From: Deltaproteobacteria bacterium
GTDB taxonomy: Bacteria; Desulfobacterota; Syntrophia; Syntrophales; JAAYKM01
NCBI GenBank assembly: GCA_019136935.1
Contig: JAGVTI010000190.1
Coordinates: 1-9,177 of the forward strand
Direction of reading: 5' to 3'
DNA: 9,177 bases
Shown: positions 1 to 6,511 of the stretch, in pieces
Layout of the letters: every line of letters begins with the position of its first letter
Numbering within the stretch: the first letter of the stretch is position 1
The notes under the pieces: model-generated
Database searches by the model: none
Told to the model about the DNA's origin: nothing
Seen by the model: only the letters and a program-made list of their open reading frames with translations
Position numbers and translations under genes: made by a program

Positions 1-49
1 CCCTTCCGTGCTAAAAAGAACCGCATTCTTATAGGAGCCTCGGGCTTTG

Positions 50-730
50 ATGAACCATAAAATCGCCTATCGTGAAACCTTGCTGGTTGTGCTGATCCTG
101 CTTCTGGGTTATCTTTTTGTCCATTATCGTGTCTACGACATTTTTTCCAACCGGGAACAGATTATCCAGTTTATCAAATCCTTCGATCCGTACGACCAGT
201 TCGCATTCATGGCCGTCCAGGTTTTGCAGGTCGTCATCGCCCCTATTCCGGGGGAAGTGACGGGTTTTATCGGCGGGTATCTTTACGGACCCGTTATGGG
301 CACGCTTTATTCGACCATCGGCTTGACGCTCGGTTCCTGGCTTGCCTTCGGCCTGGCCCATTTCTTCGGCCTGCCCCTGGTCGAAAAATTTGTCAAACCG
401 GAACTGGTTCAGCGGTTCGACCGCTTCATGCGCAAAAAAGGCGCCTTGTATGCCTTTATCCTGTTTCTGATTCCCGGATTTCCCAAAGACTCCCTCTGCT
501 ACGTCATCGGTTTGAGTCACATTCCGGCAGGCACATTCCTGTTGATCGTCATTGCCGGACGTTTTTTCTGGACTCTCATGCTCTCCATGACGGGCGACTT
601 TGCCCGAAACGACGAATACATGTCCGTCCTGGTCATCGCCGCCGTGAGTTTTTTCCTGGGTATTGTCGGCTATTATTACCGGAATCGGTGGCTGAGATGG
701 CTGCGACTGCGCAGAAAAAGACAGGGGTGA
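50..730 (+). CDS. TVP38/TMEM64 (DedA-like, VTT domain) membrane protein
   Basis: A polytopic inner-membrane protein of 226 residues. The first hydrophobic helix is at about residues 10-27. A VTT/SNARE-associated domain follows from about 48 to 185, with the family signature APIPGEVTGFIGGYLYG at 64-80 (the Pro-Gly re-entrant loop region), a helix at about 84-106, the second re-entrant motif FLIPGFPKDSLCY at 139-151, then helices at about 160-180 and 192-209. The tail is strongly basic (RNRWLRWLRLRRKRQG), which suggests a cytoplasmic C-terminus. DedA/TVP38 proteins are linked to lipid scrambling or undecaprenyl-phosphate/phospholipid flipping and to proton-driven membrane homeostasis; the substrate here cannot be told. 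AGGAG at 33-37 lies 12 nt before the ATG at 50 and 9 nt before an in-frame TTG at 47, so the TTG (227 residues) is an alternative start. The gene converges on the next one with 10 bp between the stops. Confidence 0.88.
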   Translation: MNHKIAYRETLLVVLILLLGYLFVHYRVYDIFSNREQIIQFIKSFDPYDQFAFMAVQVLQVVIAPIPGEVTGFIGGYLYGPVMGTLYSTIGLTLGSWLAFGLAHFFGLPLVEKFVKPELVQRFDRFMRKKGALYAFILFLIPGFPKDSLCYVIGLSHIPAGTFLLIVIAGRFFWTLMLSMTGDFARNDEYMSVLVIAAVSFFLGIVGYYYRNRWLRWLRLRRKRQG

Positions 731-740
731 CCCCCCTATT

Positions 741-1208
741 TCATTCTGCCGTCTGATCCGGCAAAGTATCCGGCGAAGAGGTCCCCGTTGTCTCTCCGCT
801 GTCCAACTTTTGCTTTTGGCTATTGACTTCCTGCAGTTTCTCACGCCAGTACTCCCGCTCCCGTTTACTGCCATAGGAATTATTGTAATTGCGCCGGTAA
901 TCAGCCTCGTTCTTTTTCAACCTCTCATACTCAGCCTCTTTATTTTTTCCGAGTTCCTCATTCTCCTTTTGTGTTTCCACCCCGGCCGTCGTACCTCCCG
1001 TGGCGGTTCCCTGGACTTCTCCGGAAGTCGGTGCCTCCGATGATGATTTATCGAGATGAAAGGTTTGCACCTTTTTCCCTGAACCCGCGGGAGGCTCGTT
1101 CGTCAGATGAACGTTCCCTTCTTTATCGGTCCATCGGTAGAAATCGGCGGCTTGAACAACCCAGGGGAAAAAAAGGAGACAAAGGACCACCCATATTAAT
1201 GTCTTCAT
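741..1208 (-). CDS. DUF4124 domain-containing exported protein
   Basis: A small secreted or periplasmic protein of 155 residues. Residues 1-20 form a clear Sec signal peptide (MKTLIWVVLCLLFFPWVVQA, then AD). The DUF4124 core follows at about 21-42 (ADFYRWTDKEGNVHLTNEPP), the usual Tyr/Trp-rich 'Y.W.D..G..H.T..P' segment of this family. A low-complexity Ser/Thr/Gly linker covers about 55-78. A highly charged, probably coiled-coil segment covers about 79-137 (KENEELGKNKEAEYERLKKN and following), ending in a Ser/Thr/Pro tail. The molecular function of DUF4124 is unknown; an envelope role is inferred. The start is the ATG at 1208, because GGAGG sits 9 nt upstream of it. An in-frame TTG at 1217 directly abuts that GGAGG and is unlikely to be used. 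The gene stands alone; the 124 bp upstream carry no convincing promoter. Confidence 0.8.
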   Translation of the reverse strand: MKTLIWVVLCLLFFPWVVQAADFYRWTDKEGNVHLTNEPPAGSGKKVQTFHLDKSSSEAPTSGEVQGTATGGTTAGVETQKENEELGKNKEAEYERLKKNEADYRRNYNNSYGSKREREYWREKLQEVNSQKQKLDSGETTGTSSPDTLPDQTAE

Positions 1209-1332
1209 GTTTTTCAACCTCCATCCTGAACAGCTACGATTTTAAAACTCCTCCATCTTTCATATCGGAGATGTGTAGCATATTCTTGATGGAAACACCC
1301 GAATTTGTCAGAAAAGTGCGAAAAGAATCTCC

Positions 1333-1799
1333 TCAATCCGCAGCTGCAAATTTCTCCCGGATTTGCCCTGGCGTAATCGGCAGCCTGAAAGATCGAAACC
1401 CACAGGCCCGGACTACGGTATTGGCGATCGCAACGGCCGGCCCCACGGTGGGGACCTCCCCGATCCCTTTCTCGACAATCTTTTTGTATCCCGTACAGCG
1501 ACACAGATGGGCAGACAGGGCGGCGACGATCTCTTTTTTTGACGGACGGGGATTTCGATCCAGCAGGACTTTCGCTCCCATGATCACACCCGGCGTACAG
1601 AATCCGCATTGAATGGCCCCTTTTTCGACGAAGGCACGCTGCAGCGGATGCGGCGAGGTAATGGACCCAATCCCCCCCTCACGACCTCCCGCCCTTCAAC
1701 CCGGTCCATCGTGGTCACGCAGGCCTTAACGGGATTGCCGTCGAGAAGAACCGTGCAGGCGCCGCAGACAAACACGACCCCGGTTAACCCACATTCGCG
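1333..1799 (-). pseudogene. Decayed MOP-type aldehyde oxidoreductase / xanthine-oxidase-family remnant ([2Fe-2S] domains joined to Mo-domain C-terminus)
   Basis: The remnant reads on the minus strand in two frames. From about 1799, RECGLTG leads into VFVCGACTVLLDGNPVKACV, the plant-type [2Fe-2S] domain of MOP/CoxS-like proteins, with Cys-x2-Cys-x11-Cys kept. After EVVRGG the frame breaks in a run of seven G (1672-1678). In the next frame it continues as GIGSITSPHPLQRAFVEKGA, then QCGFCTPGVIMGAKVLLD and LCRCTGYKKIVE, the second [2Fe-2S] domain (Cys-x2-Cys-x31-Cys-x-Cys). At about 1470 it passes directly, in frame, into KGIGEVPTVGPAVAIANTVV and RLPITPGQIREKF. These match the last ~45 residues of the molybdopterin subunit of the same family (compare the Desulfovibrio gigas MOP ending GVGELPLTSP...RLPALPEKVLEAL, recalled). 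Missing are the N-terminal ~35 residues, the first cluster Cys, and the ~700-residue Mo domain core. No start codon or RBS fits. It overlaps the end of the upstream molybdoenzyme gene by 16 bp. A shared sequencing error could explain the frameshift but not the deletions. Confidence 0.8.
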
Positions 1800-4021
1800 G
1801 TTTCCCCCTCCCAGACCTCCTCCGGCTTGCAGGGATAGACCTTGCACAAAAACGCCCGCAGGGGCCAGCCGCCGTTGATGGGATTGCAGTGGTCGGGTTC
1901 GTCATCGGTCAGGATATTGATGTTCGACTTCCAGAGGCCGTGGAGCGACGGCTCTTCTCCGGGCTCCTCGGGAAACCACCAGCCGTGCTGGGCATGGACG
2001 ACACCGGGATGGATGTTTTTATCGTACTCGGCCGTCTGGCGGCATCGACCCCGGGGAGACTCGATCCAGACCCACTGTCCGTCCTCGATACCCAGGGACT
2101 TCGCCGTCTCCGGATGGATTTCCATCTTCGGCCAGGGGTAGCGTTTCCGGTGCTGGGCGATCTGACGGTGTTCCGCGTTATAGTAGGGCAGAAAACGTCC
2201 TCCCGTCGTCAGAATGAGCGGATATTCCCGAGCCAGGTCGGGACTGCTGACGGGACTCTCCAGGGGTTCCCGGAAGGAGGGCAGGGGATCGTAGCCCATC
2301 TTTTCCAGGACCGTGGAGTACAGCTCCACTTTTCCCGTCGGGGTGCCGAAACCCTTTTCTTCATAGCGTTTATAACCACCTTTCCCTGCGGCAAAACCGC
2401 CCCGGGCCATGAACTCCTTGAAGGTCATCCCCGAAGGCTTAAGCCGGTAATCGTAAACCTCTTCCAGATCCTCCCAGGGCCAGTACTCTTCTTGCCCCAG
2501 GCGATCACCGAGCCCTTTCCAGAATTTGTAATCCGACCAGCGTTCATACTGCCCGGGAACCACGGCGGGCATGGCCCGCTCGCTGCCCACGATCATGGCG
2601 TAGGCCCAGATCCAGGGACGCTCGAGATAGGTCGTGCCCGGCAGGACGTAATCGGCAAGCTGTGCGCTTGGCGTCATGAAGAAATCGACGACAACGTACA
2701 GATCCAGGTTCTTCAGGGCTTCATAGACGAGTTTGCTGTTACCGTAGGTCACGACGGGGTTGCTCGCAACGGTGAGAATGGCCTTGAGCGGATAGGGTTT
2801 TCCCGTGATGGCGGCGCGGTAAAATGTGGGAGCGTGGGCAAAGGCCTGGAACTGGCTGGAACGGTTCAAGGTCAGGTCTCCCCAGACCCGGGGCACCGCC
2901 TCCTGGGTCATGCGGAACCCTTCCTGGGTCAGGATTTTGAAGCGGTCGGCGCCGAACTGTTTTTTCCGCTGTTCCGGTGACAACTTGTCGATGAGTTCGA
3001 TTTCCTGCTCGTGAATGATATCCGGATACGCCGTCGTAAAGAGATCGCCGCCCTTGACGTCCAGGTTCCCCGTGATCGCCCGAAGGGCGAACACGGCATG
3101 GAGCGTTTCCATGGAGTTGACCGTATGCTCGATCCCCAGGCCATGGGTCATCGCGGCCGGTTTTGATGTGGCGTACAACTCCGCGGCCTGGCGGATTTTG
3201 TCAGCGGGCACCCAGGTGATTTCGGCGGCTCTCTCCAGGGTGAAAGGCTCGACGCGTTCCCGAAGCTCTTCAAAACCGTGGCACCACTTCTCCACGAAGT
3301 CCTTGTCGTACAGACCTTCCTTGATGATATGCCGGATCATCGCCAGGGCCAGGGCACAGTCCGTGCCGGGCCGCACCCGGAGCCACAGGTCGGCGTGGCG
3401 GGTCGCATCGATACCCCGCGGGTCGATCACGATCAGCTTCATCCCTTCTTTATGGGCCTTTGTGATGTTCTTCCAGAGGGCGTTCCAGTAGCGGGGACCG
3501 CCGCCGCCCCACATCAGGGTACACTTCGTTTCCTTTTGCACGACGGGGAAAAGCTTCCAGCCGAACACGGCGTACATGAGAGCCAGGTATTCGCCGTAGC
3601 AGATCTCCGCCTGGCCGACAATGTTGGGACTCCCCAGAAGATTGAAGAATCGTGTGCGGAATTCGTCGGTCGTACGGCCCGTCCCGCAGGTCGTACCGAT
3701 GGTCTCGGGCCCGTAGCGGTCGATCAAAACCTTCATTTTTCCGGCAATTTCATCCATGGCCTGTTGCCAGGAGATCTGCACCCACTTGTTCTCGCCACGG
3801 GCGCCCACCCGTTTCAAGGGGTAGTTCAGGCGATCCTTGTGATAAAAATAATCCGTAATCGCGTGGGCGCGGGGACAACTCCGAACGATGGTGGAAAAGA
3901 GTTCCCCCTTGGGAAAATCCATATCCGGCCCCACGCCGACCAGGCGACCGTCTTCGATTTCCACGGCCTGGCGGCAGGCCGAATGGCACTGGATACACAC
4001 GACTTTCTTGATTTCTTTCAT
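1784..4021 (-). CDS. Cytoplasmic molybdopterin/[4Fe-4S] oxidoreductase, acetylene hydratase-like (DMSO reductase superfamily)
   Basis: A 745-residue enzyme of the bis-MGD Mo/W (DMSO reductase) superfamily. The N-terminal [4Fe-4S] ligands are C9, C12, C16 and C49 (VVCIQCHSAC; RSCPRA), with a basic residue (R51) just after the last Cys. C141 (AEICYGE) is the probable metal ligand. The first dinucleotide-binding region spans about 165-250 (LMWGGGGPR; LIVIDPRG; RPGTDCALALAMI), and the C-terminal MGD-binding domain runs from about 600 to 732 (YPLILTTGG; NAEHRQIAQHR). Cysteine spacing and C141 coincide with acetylene hydratase of Pelobacter acetylenicus (recalled: C9, C12, C16, C46, W-ligand C141, ~730 residues). 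However, its catalytic Asp13 is His13 here, so acetylene hydration is not supported and the substrate is unknown. There is no Tat signal, so it should be cytoplasmic. AAGGAG lies 8 nt before the ATG. It is preceded by a candidate sigma-54 promoter and an activator gene. Its last ~5 residues are read out of frame from the adjacent pseudogene. Confidence 0.87.
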   Translation of the reverse strand: MKEIKKVVCIQCHSACRQAVEIEDGRLVGVGPDMDFPKGELFSTIVRSCPRAHAITDYFYHKDRLNYPLKRVGARGENKWVQISWQQAMDEIAGKMKVLIDRYGPETIGTTCGTGRTTDEFRTRFFNLLGSPNIVGQAEICYGEYLALMYAVFGWKLFPVVQKETKCTLMWGGGGPRYWNALWKNITKAHKEGMKLIVIDPRGIDATRHADLWLRVRPGTDCALALAMIRHIIKEGLYDKDFVEKWCHGFEELRERVEPFTLERAAEITWVPADKIRQAAELYATSKPAAMTHGLGIEHTVNSMETLHAVFALRAITGNLDVKGGDLFTTAYPDIIHEQEIELIDKLSPEQRKKQFGADRFKILTQEGFRMTQEAVPRVWGDLTLNRSSQFQAFAHAPTFYRAAITGKPYPLKAILTVASNPVVTYGNSKLVYEALKNLDLYVVVDFFMTPSAQLADYVLPGTTYLERPWIWAYAMIVGSERAMPAVVPGQYERWSDYKFWKGLGDRLGQEEYWPWEDLEEVYDYRLKPSGMTFKEFMARGGFAAGKGGYKRYEEKGFGTPTGKVELYSTVLEKMGYDPLPSFREPLESPVSSPDLAREYPLILTTGGRFLPYYNAEHRQIAQHRKRYPWPKMEIHPETAKSLGIEDGQWVWIESPRGRCRQTAEYDKNIHPGVVHAQHGWWFPEEPGEEPSLHGLWKSNINILTDDEPDHCNPINGGWPLRAFLCKVYPCKPEEVWEGETANVG

Positions 4022-4073
4022 GGGCGTTTCTCCTTATGGATACTTGTTATGATAGGCTATTATACTTATTGAA

Positions 4074-4089
4074 ACCAAGATTCGTACCA
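4074..4089 (-). promoter_or_regulatory. Candidate sigma-54 (-24/-12) promoter of the molybdoenzyme gene
   Basis: The minus strand reads TGGTAC GAATC TTGGT from 4089 to 4074. This fits the sigma-54 pattern TGGYRC-N5-TTGCW except that the -12 dinucleotide is GG rather than GC; the spacing from the -24 GG is the required 10 nt. It would start transcription near 4063, leaving a leader of about 41 nt before the ATG at 4021. The gene immediately upstream codes for a sigma-54 activator, which supports the reading. A perfect sigma-70 -10 hexamer (TATAAT, 4064-4059) lies just downstream, but without a good -35, so a sigma-70 start cannot be excluded. Confidence 0.42.
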
Positions 4090-4113
4090 GATGGGATACC
4101 CGGACAAGGAATC

Positions 4114-4162
4114 CGTAACCGGATGATATTGAATGTTTTATAACAGAAAAGTACCGGTTACG
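4114..4162. repeat. 9-bp inverted repeat with 31-bp spacer
   Basis: CGTAACCGG at 4114-4122 is the exact reverse complement of CCGGTTACG at 4154-4162, with arm centres 40 bp apart. The spacer is AT-rich. It lies between the candidate sigma-54 promoter and the upstream palindromes. It could be an operator bound by a looping or dimeric regulator, an intrinsic bend/hairpin, or chance. There is no T-tract, so it is not a convincing terminator for the activator gene. Confidence 0.35.
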
Positions 4163-4185
4163 CAAAGAATTCAAACAACCGCCTG

Positions 4186-4199
4186 CACGATATATCGTG
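4186..4199. promoter_or_regulatory. Perfect 14-bp palindrome, candidate activator (UAS) site
   Basis: CACGATATATCGTG is its own reverse complement. It begins 4 bp after the stop codon of the sigma-54 activator gene and is centred about 130 bp upstream of the predicted sigma-54 start (4063), the usual distance for an enhancer-type site. As RNA the stem would be only 5 bp with no U tract, so a terminator is unlikely. Binding by the adjacent activator is inferred. Confidence 0.42.
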
Positions 4200-4203
4200 T
4201 TTT

Positions 4204-5745
4204 CTACGGCATTTCGGCTAGATTAGGGCGATATATCCCCAGTTTTTTCATCTTCGACTCCAAGGTGGAAGGCTTGAGGCCCAGTATCCCGGCGGCGCCG
4301 TTTTTCCCCCTCACCCGCCAGCCGGTTTTCACCAGAATGCCGGTGATGTGATGCCGTTCCACATCCTCCAATCGAGGTGATTCGGACGCGATATCCGGGC
4401 CTTTCAGCGCGGGCAGTTCAACCGTGAGGGTCCCGTGACCGGACAGAATCATGGCCCGTTCGACGACGTTGCGCAGTTCCCGGACATTGCCCGGCCAGGG
4501 GTAGAGCTGCAGCGCCTCCATGGTCTTCCTGCTGATCGTCTCGATATGCTTTCCCATGGCTTTCCCGAATTCTCTCACAAATTCCCAGACAAACAGGGGA
4601 ATGTCATCCCGGCGCTCCCGAAGCGGCGGAACGACGATGGGAAACACGTTCAGGCGGTAGAAGAGATCCTCCCGGAAGCGGCCTTCGGCCACCGCCTGGG
4701 ACAGGTCTTTGTTGGTCGCCGCAATGATGCGGACATCCACCTGAATCGTTCTGGAGTTTCCCAGGCGTTCGAACTCGCCGGCCTGGAGAACCCGCAGGAG
4801 CTTCGCCTGGAGCTCCGGGGGAAGCTCGCTTATTTCATCGAGAAACAGGGTCGATCCGTTGGCGATTTCGAACCGGCCGATCTGTCTGGTGTAGGCATGG
4901 GTAAAAGCTCCCTTTTCATGGCCGAAAAGCTCGCTTTCCATGAGGCTCGCCGGGATGGCCGCACAGTTGACCGTCACCATGGATTTTCCCCTGCGGTCGC
5001 TCAGGCGGTGGATGGCCCGGGCCAGCAATTCCTTCCCGGTTCCCGTCTCCCCGATCAAAAGGACCGTGGCCGCGGTTTCCGCCACGCGTTCAACCTGGCT
5101 GAGCGTTCGCCGGATCGCTTCACTCTGACCGATAATCTCCTTATGCTGATAACGCAGTTCGATCTCTTCACGGAGATAGACATTCTCCGATTCCAGGCGC
5201 TCCTTCAACTGCTCGATGGAGGACAGGGCCTCCCGCAGGGATTCCTCCGTGCGTTTTCGCTCCGTCACATCCCGGACGATGGCCAGGACATGCTTCCGGT
5301 CGTTATAATTGAAATCCGTCCCCCGGATCTCGATATAGAAATGGCTGCCGTCCTTCTTCACATCCTTCGATTCCGCCGAAAACATTCCCCTGGCCTTCGT
5401 CTCCCTCCGGAAAACCTCGAACAGGTAGTGGTAGTCCGGATGCATGATGTCTTCGCGCGACAGGGTGGTCATCTCGGCATGATCGTACCCGTACATCCGG
5501 CAGGCCTGGGGATTGGCTTCGACAATCCGGCCCTTCCGGTCGAAGATCAGGAGTCCGTCCATGGCCGAATCAAAGATTTTCCGGTATTGGCTTTCCTTGC
5601 CCAGAAGCGCCTTTTCCATCTGCCGGCACCGGAGAGCTTCTTTCTCGAGTTCCTCGTTTTTCCGGACCAGTTCTTCGTAAGTCGGTTTCTTGCTCATTTC
5701 AATCGCGTCAGTGAAGGTGTGTGAATCGGACGTTTCATTTTCCAT
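4204..5745 (-). CDS. PAS-domain sigma-54-dependent transcriptional activator (bacterial enhancer-binding protein)
   Basis: A 513-residue activator from the chosen start. A coiled coil covers about 17-50. One PAS domain covers about 51-164 ([25 protein letters not shown]; closing VRDVTERK), followed by a second coiled-coil linker to ~196. The AAA+ sigma-54 interaction domain runs from about 205 to 430, with Walker A GETGTGKE (232-239), Walker B STLFLDE (298-304), ATNKDL (343-348), arginine-finger segment FREDLFYRL (357-365) and GNVRELRN (419-426). A Fis-type HTH covers about 475-504 ([20 protein letters not shown]). The sigma-54 contact loop reads GAFTHA (279-284) instead of GAFTGA. No receiver domain is present, so the PAS domain is the likely sensor, perhaps of a small ligand or redox state. 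The start ATG at 5745 lies 11 nt inside the end of the upstream arsC-like gene (ATGGAAAATGA), which suggests translational coupling. MSKKP at 5697 is an alternative start; neither has a strong RBS. The longer open frame upstream only shadows arsC. The likely target is the molybdoenzyme gene 182 bp downstream. Confidence 0.9.
   Translation of the reverse strand: MENETSDSHTFTDAIEMSKKPTYEELVRKNEELEKEALRCRQMEKALLGKESQYRKIFDSAMDGLLIFDRKGRIVEANPQACRMYGYDHAEMTTLSREDIMHPDYHYLFEVFRRETKARGMFSAESKDVKKDGSHFYIEIRGTDFNYNDRKHVLAIVRDVTERKRTEESLREALSSIEQLKERLESENVYLREEIELRYQHKEIIGQSEAIRRTLSQVERVAETAATVLLIGETGTGKELLARAIHRLSDRRGKSMVTVNCAAIPASLMESELFGHEKGAFTHAYTRQIGRFEIANGSTLFLDEISELPPELQAKLLRVLQAGEFERLGNSRTIQVDVRIIAATNKDLSQAVAEGRFREDLFYRLNVFPIVVPPLRERRDDIPLFVWEFVREFGKAMGKHIETISRKTMEALQLYPWPGNVRELRNVVERAMILSGHGTLTVELPALKGPDIASESPRLEDVERHHITGILVKTGWRVRGKNGAAGILGLKPSTLESKMKKLGIYRPNLAEMP
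4226..4240. promoter_or_regulatory. Second palindrome-like site sharing the GATATATC core
   Basis: GGGCGATATATCCCC has an 8-bp palindromic core, GATATATC, the same core as the perfect palindrome at 4186-4199. The cores are centred 41 bp apart, close to four helical turns, so both would face the same side of the DNA. It lies inside the last codons of the activator gene (LGIYRP), which limits confidence because coding constraint alone may explain it. Confidence 0.28.
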
Positions 5746-6175
5746 GCGGATCCCGGCGGCACCAATCCAGGACACAAAGCCGGATTTGTTCCCGGATTTT
5801 CCGGATATAGGCCAGTTTCTCATCCGCCGTCCCCAAAACCGCCTGCGGGTCGGAAATACTCCAGTGCAAACGCCGGGCGGCGCCGGGAAAGGCGGGACAG
5901 GATTGTGCCTGGGCATCGTCGCAGACGGTAATGACGTAATCGAAACGCTTTCCCGCCTCAATGAGATCGGAAATCCCCTTGGTCTGATTCCGGGAAATAT
6001 CGATCCCCGCTTCCGCCATGGCCATGACGACGACGGGATTCAACTCTCCCGGCTCGATTCCGGCACTGTACGCTTCGAAACGGTCTCCTGCCAGATGCTT
6101 CAGCCACGCTTCGGCCATCTGGCTCCGGGCACTGTTGTGAACACAGATGAAGAGGACCTTCTTTTTCTTTTCCAT
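5735..6175 (-). CDS. arsC: Arsenate reductase-like, thioredoxin-coupled low-molecular-weight phosphatase family protein
   Basis: A 146-residue cytoplasmic protein of the LMW protein-tyrosine-phosphatase fold. The N-terminal P-loop is the C-x5-R motif in [18 protein letters not shown]. The redox cysteines of thioredoxin-type ArsC follow in [13 protein letters not shown] (Cys-x6-Cys), as does HWSISDP, which matches the HW.F.DP segment of arsenate reductases. All three catalytic cysteines expected for arsenate reduction (P-loop Cys plus the relay pair) are present, so arsenate to arsenite reduction is a reasonable assignment, although no arsenite efflux or ArsR gene is in view. GGGAGG lies 6 nt before the ATG at 6175, which decides this start over longer in-frame options. 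The stop overlaps the start of the sigma-54 activator gene by 11 nt, so the two are probably co-transcribed. That pairing is unusual and may mean a role other than arsenic resistance. Confidence 0.85.
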   Translation of the reverse strand: MEKKKKVLFICVHNSARSQMAEAWLKHLAGDRFEAYSAGIEPGELNPVVVMAMAEAGIDISRNQTKGISDLIEAGKRFDYVITVCDDAQAQSCPAFPGAARRLHWSISDPQAVLGTADEKLAYIRKIREQIRLCVLDWCRRDPHGK

Positions 6176-6511
6176 CCGCAACCTCCCTGTCCGGGAACCC
6201 GCTTTTTCCGGAAGCAACCCGTAGCATTGGATCAATTGGAAAATTTATAACACATGTTAGTCGAAAAAGCATGAAACGGCTTCCCGCATCCGGGGTGTCA
6301 CTGTCACGATATTCTTTTTTTAATCCAAAGAGGCAATACCTTTCAGACGGCTCCGACATAAACCGGGCTGGATTTCTCTTTGTTTTGACTGTAGAAAGAG
6401 GAAAAGATGAATCTTGCGGAAGGAACCGGCGGTATATCGGGTGGAATGGAAGGAAAAAACGACCGGGAAAACCTTCGGTGATGTCGAAAAAACGATTCGG
6501 AAGGCATTACA
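6176..6511. other. Intergenic region between divergent genes
   Basis: These 336 bp separate the arsC-like gene (minus) from the glycosylase gene (plus) and should hold both promoters. On the plus strand a TTGACT -35-like hexamer sits at 6385-6390 without a good -10. A short inverted repeat TAACA-CA-TGTTA lies at 6248-6259, upstream of the arsC-like gene, next to an AT-rich TTATAA stretch. A 24-codon frame at 6407-6481, preceded by AGAGGA, is seen but has no recognisable product. Nothing here is strong enough to call a gene or a defined promoter. Confidence 0.4.

Noticed and set aside
29..874. 281-codon minus-strand open frame
   Set aside because: It is antisense to the VTT membrane protein and overlaps the DUF4124 gene; its hydrophilic product is the mirror of hydrophobic codons.
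1889..2980. 363-codon open frame on the plus strand
   Set aside because: It is antisense to the molybdoenzyme's C-terminal half, with no family resemblance and no plausible RBS context.
1784..4021. Naming the enzyme acetylene hydratase
   Set aside because: Overall likeness and cysteine positions fit, but the catalytic Asp13 is His, so only a family-level call is made.
4186..4199. Terminator for the activator gene
   Set aside because: The palindrome gives only a 5-bp stem and is not followed by a T run on the minus strand.
4435..5724. Long open frame (429 codons) on the plus strand
   Set aside because: It lies antisense to the sigma-54 activator, whose domains and motifs are unambiguous; the plus-strand product has no recognisable family and arises from GC-rich codon bias.
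5746..5961. N-terminal extension of the sigma-54 activator
   Set aside because: The extra 72 residues lie inside the arsC-like gene in another frame and have no domain; the overlapping ATG at 5745 is a better start.
6248..6259. TAACA-CA-TGTTA as an ArsR-type operator
   Set aside because: It is too short and does not match a known ArsR site; no arsR gene is in the window.
6407..6481. 24-codon leader peptide upstream of the glycosylase gene
   Set aside because: It has a passable RBS, but there is no regulatory codon run, attenuator hairpin or conservation evidence.
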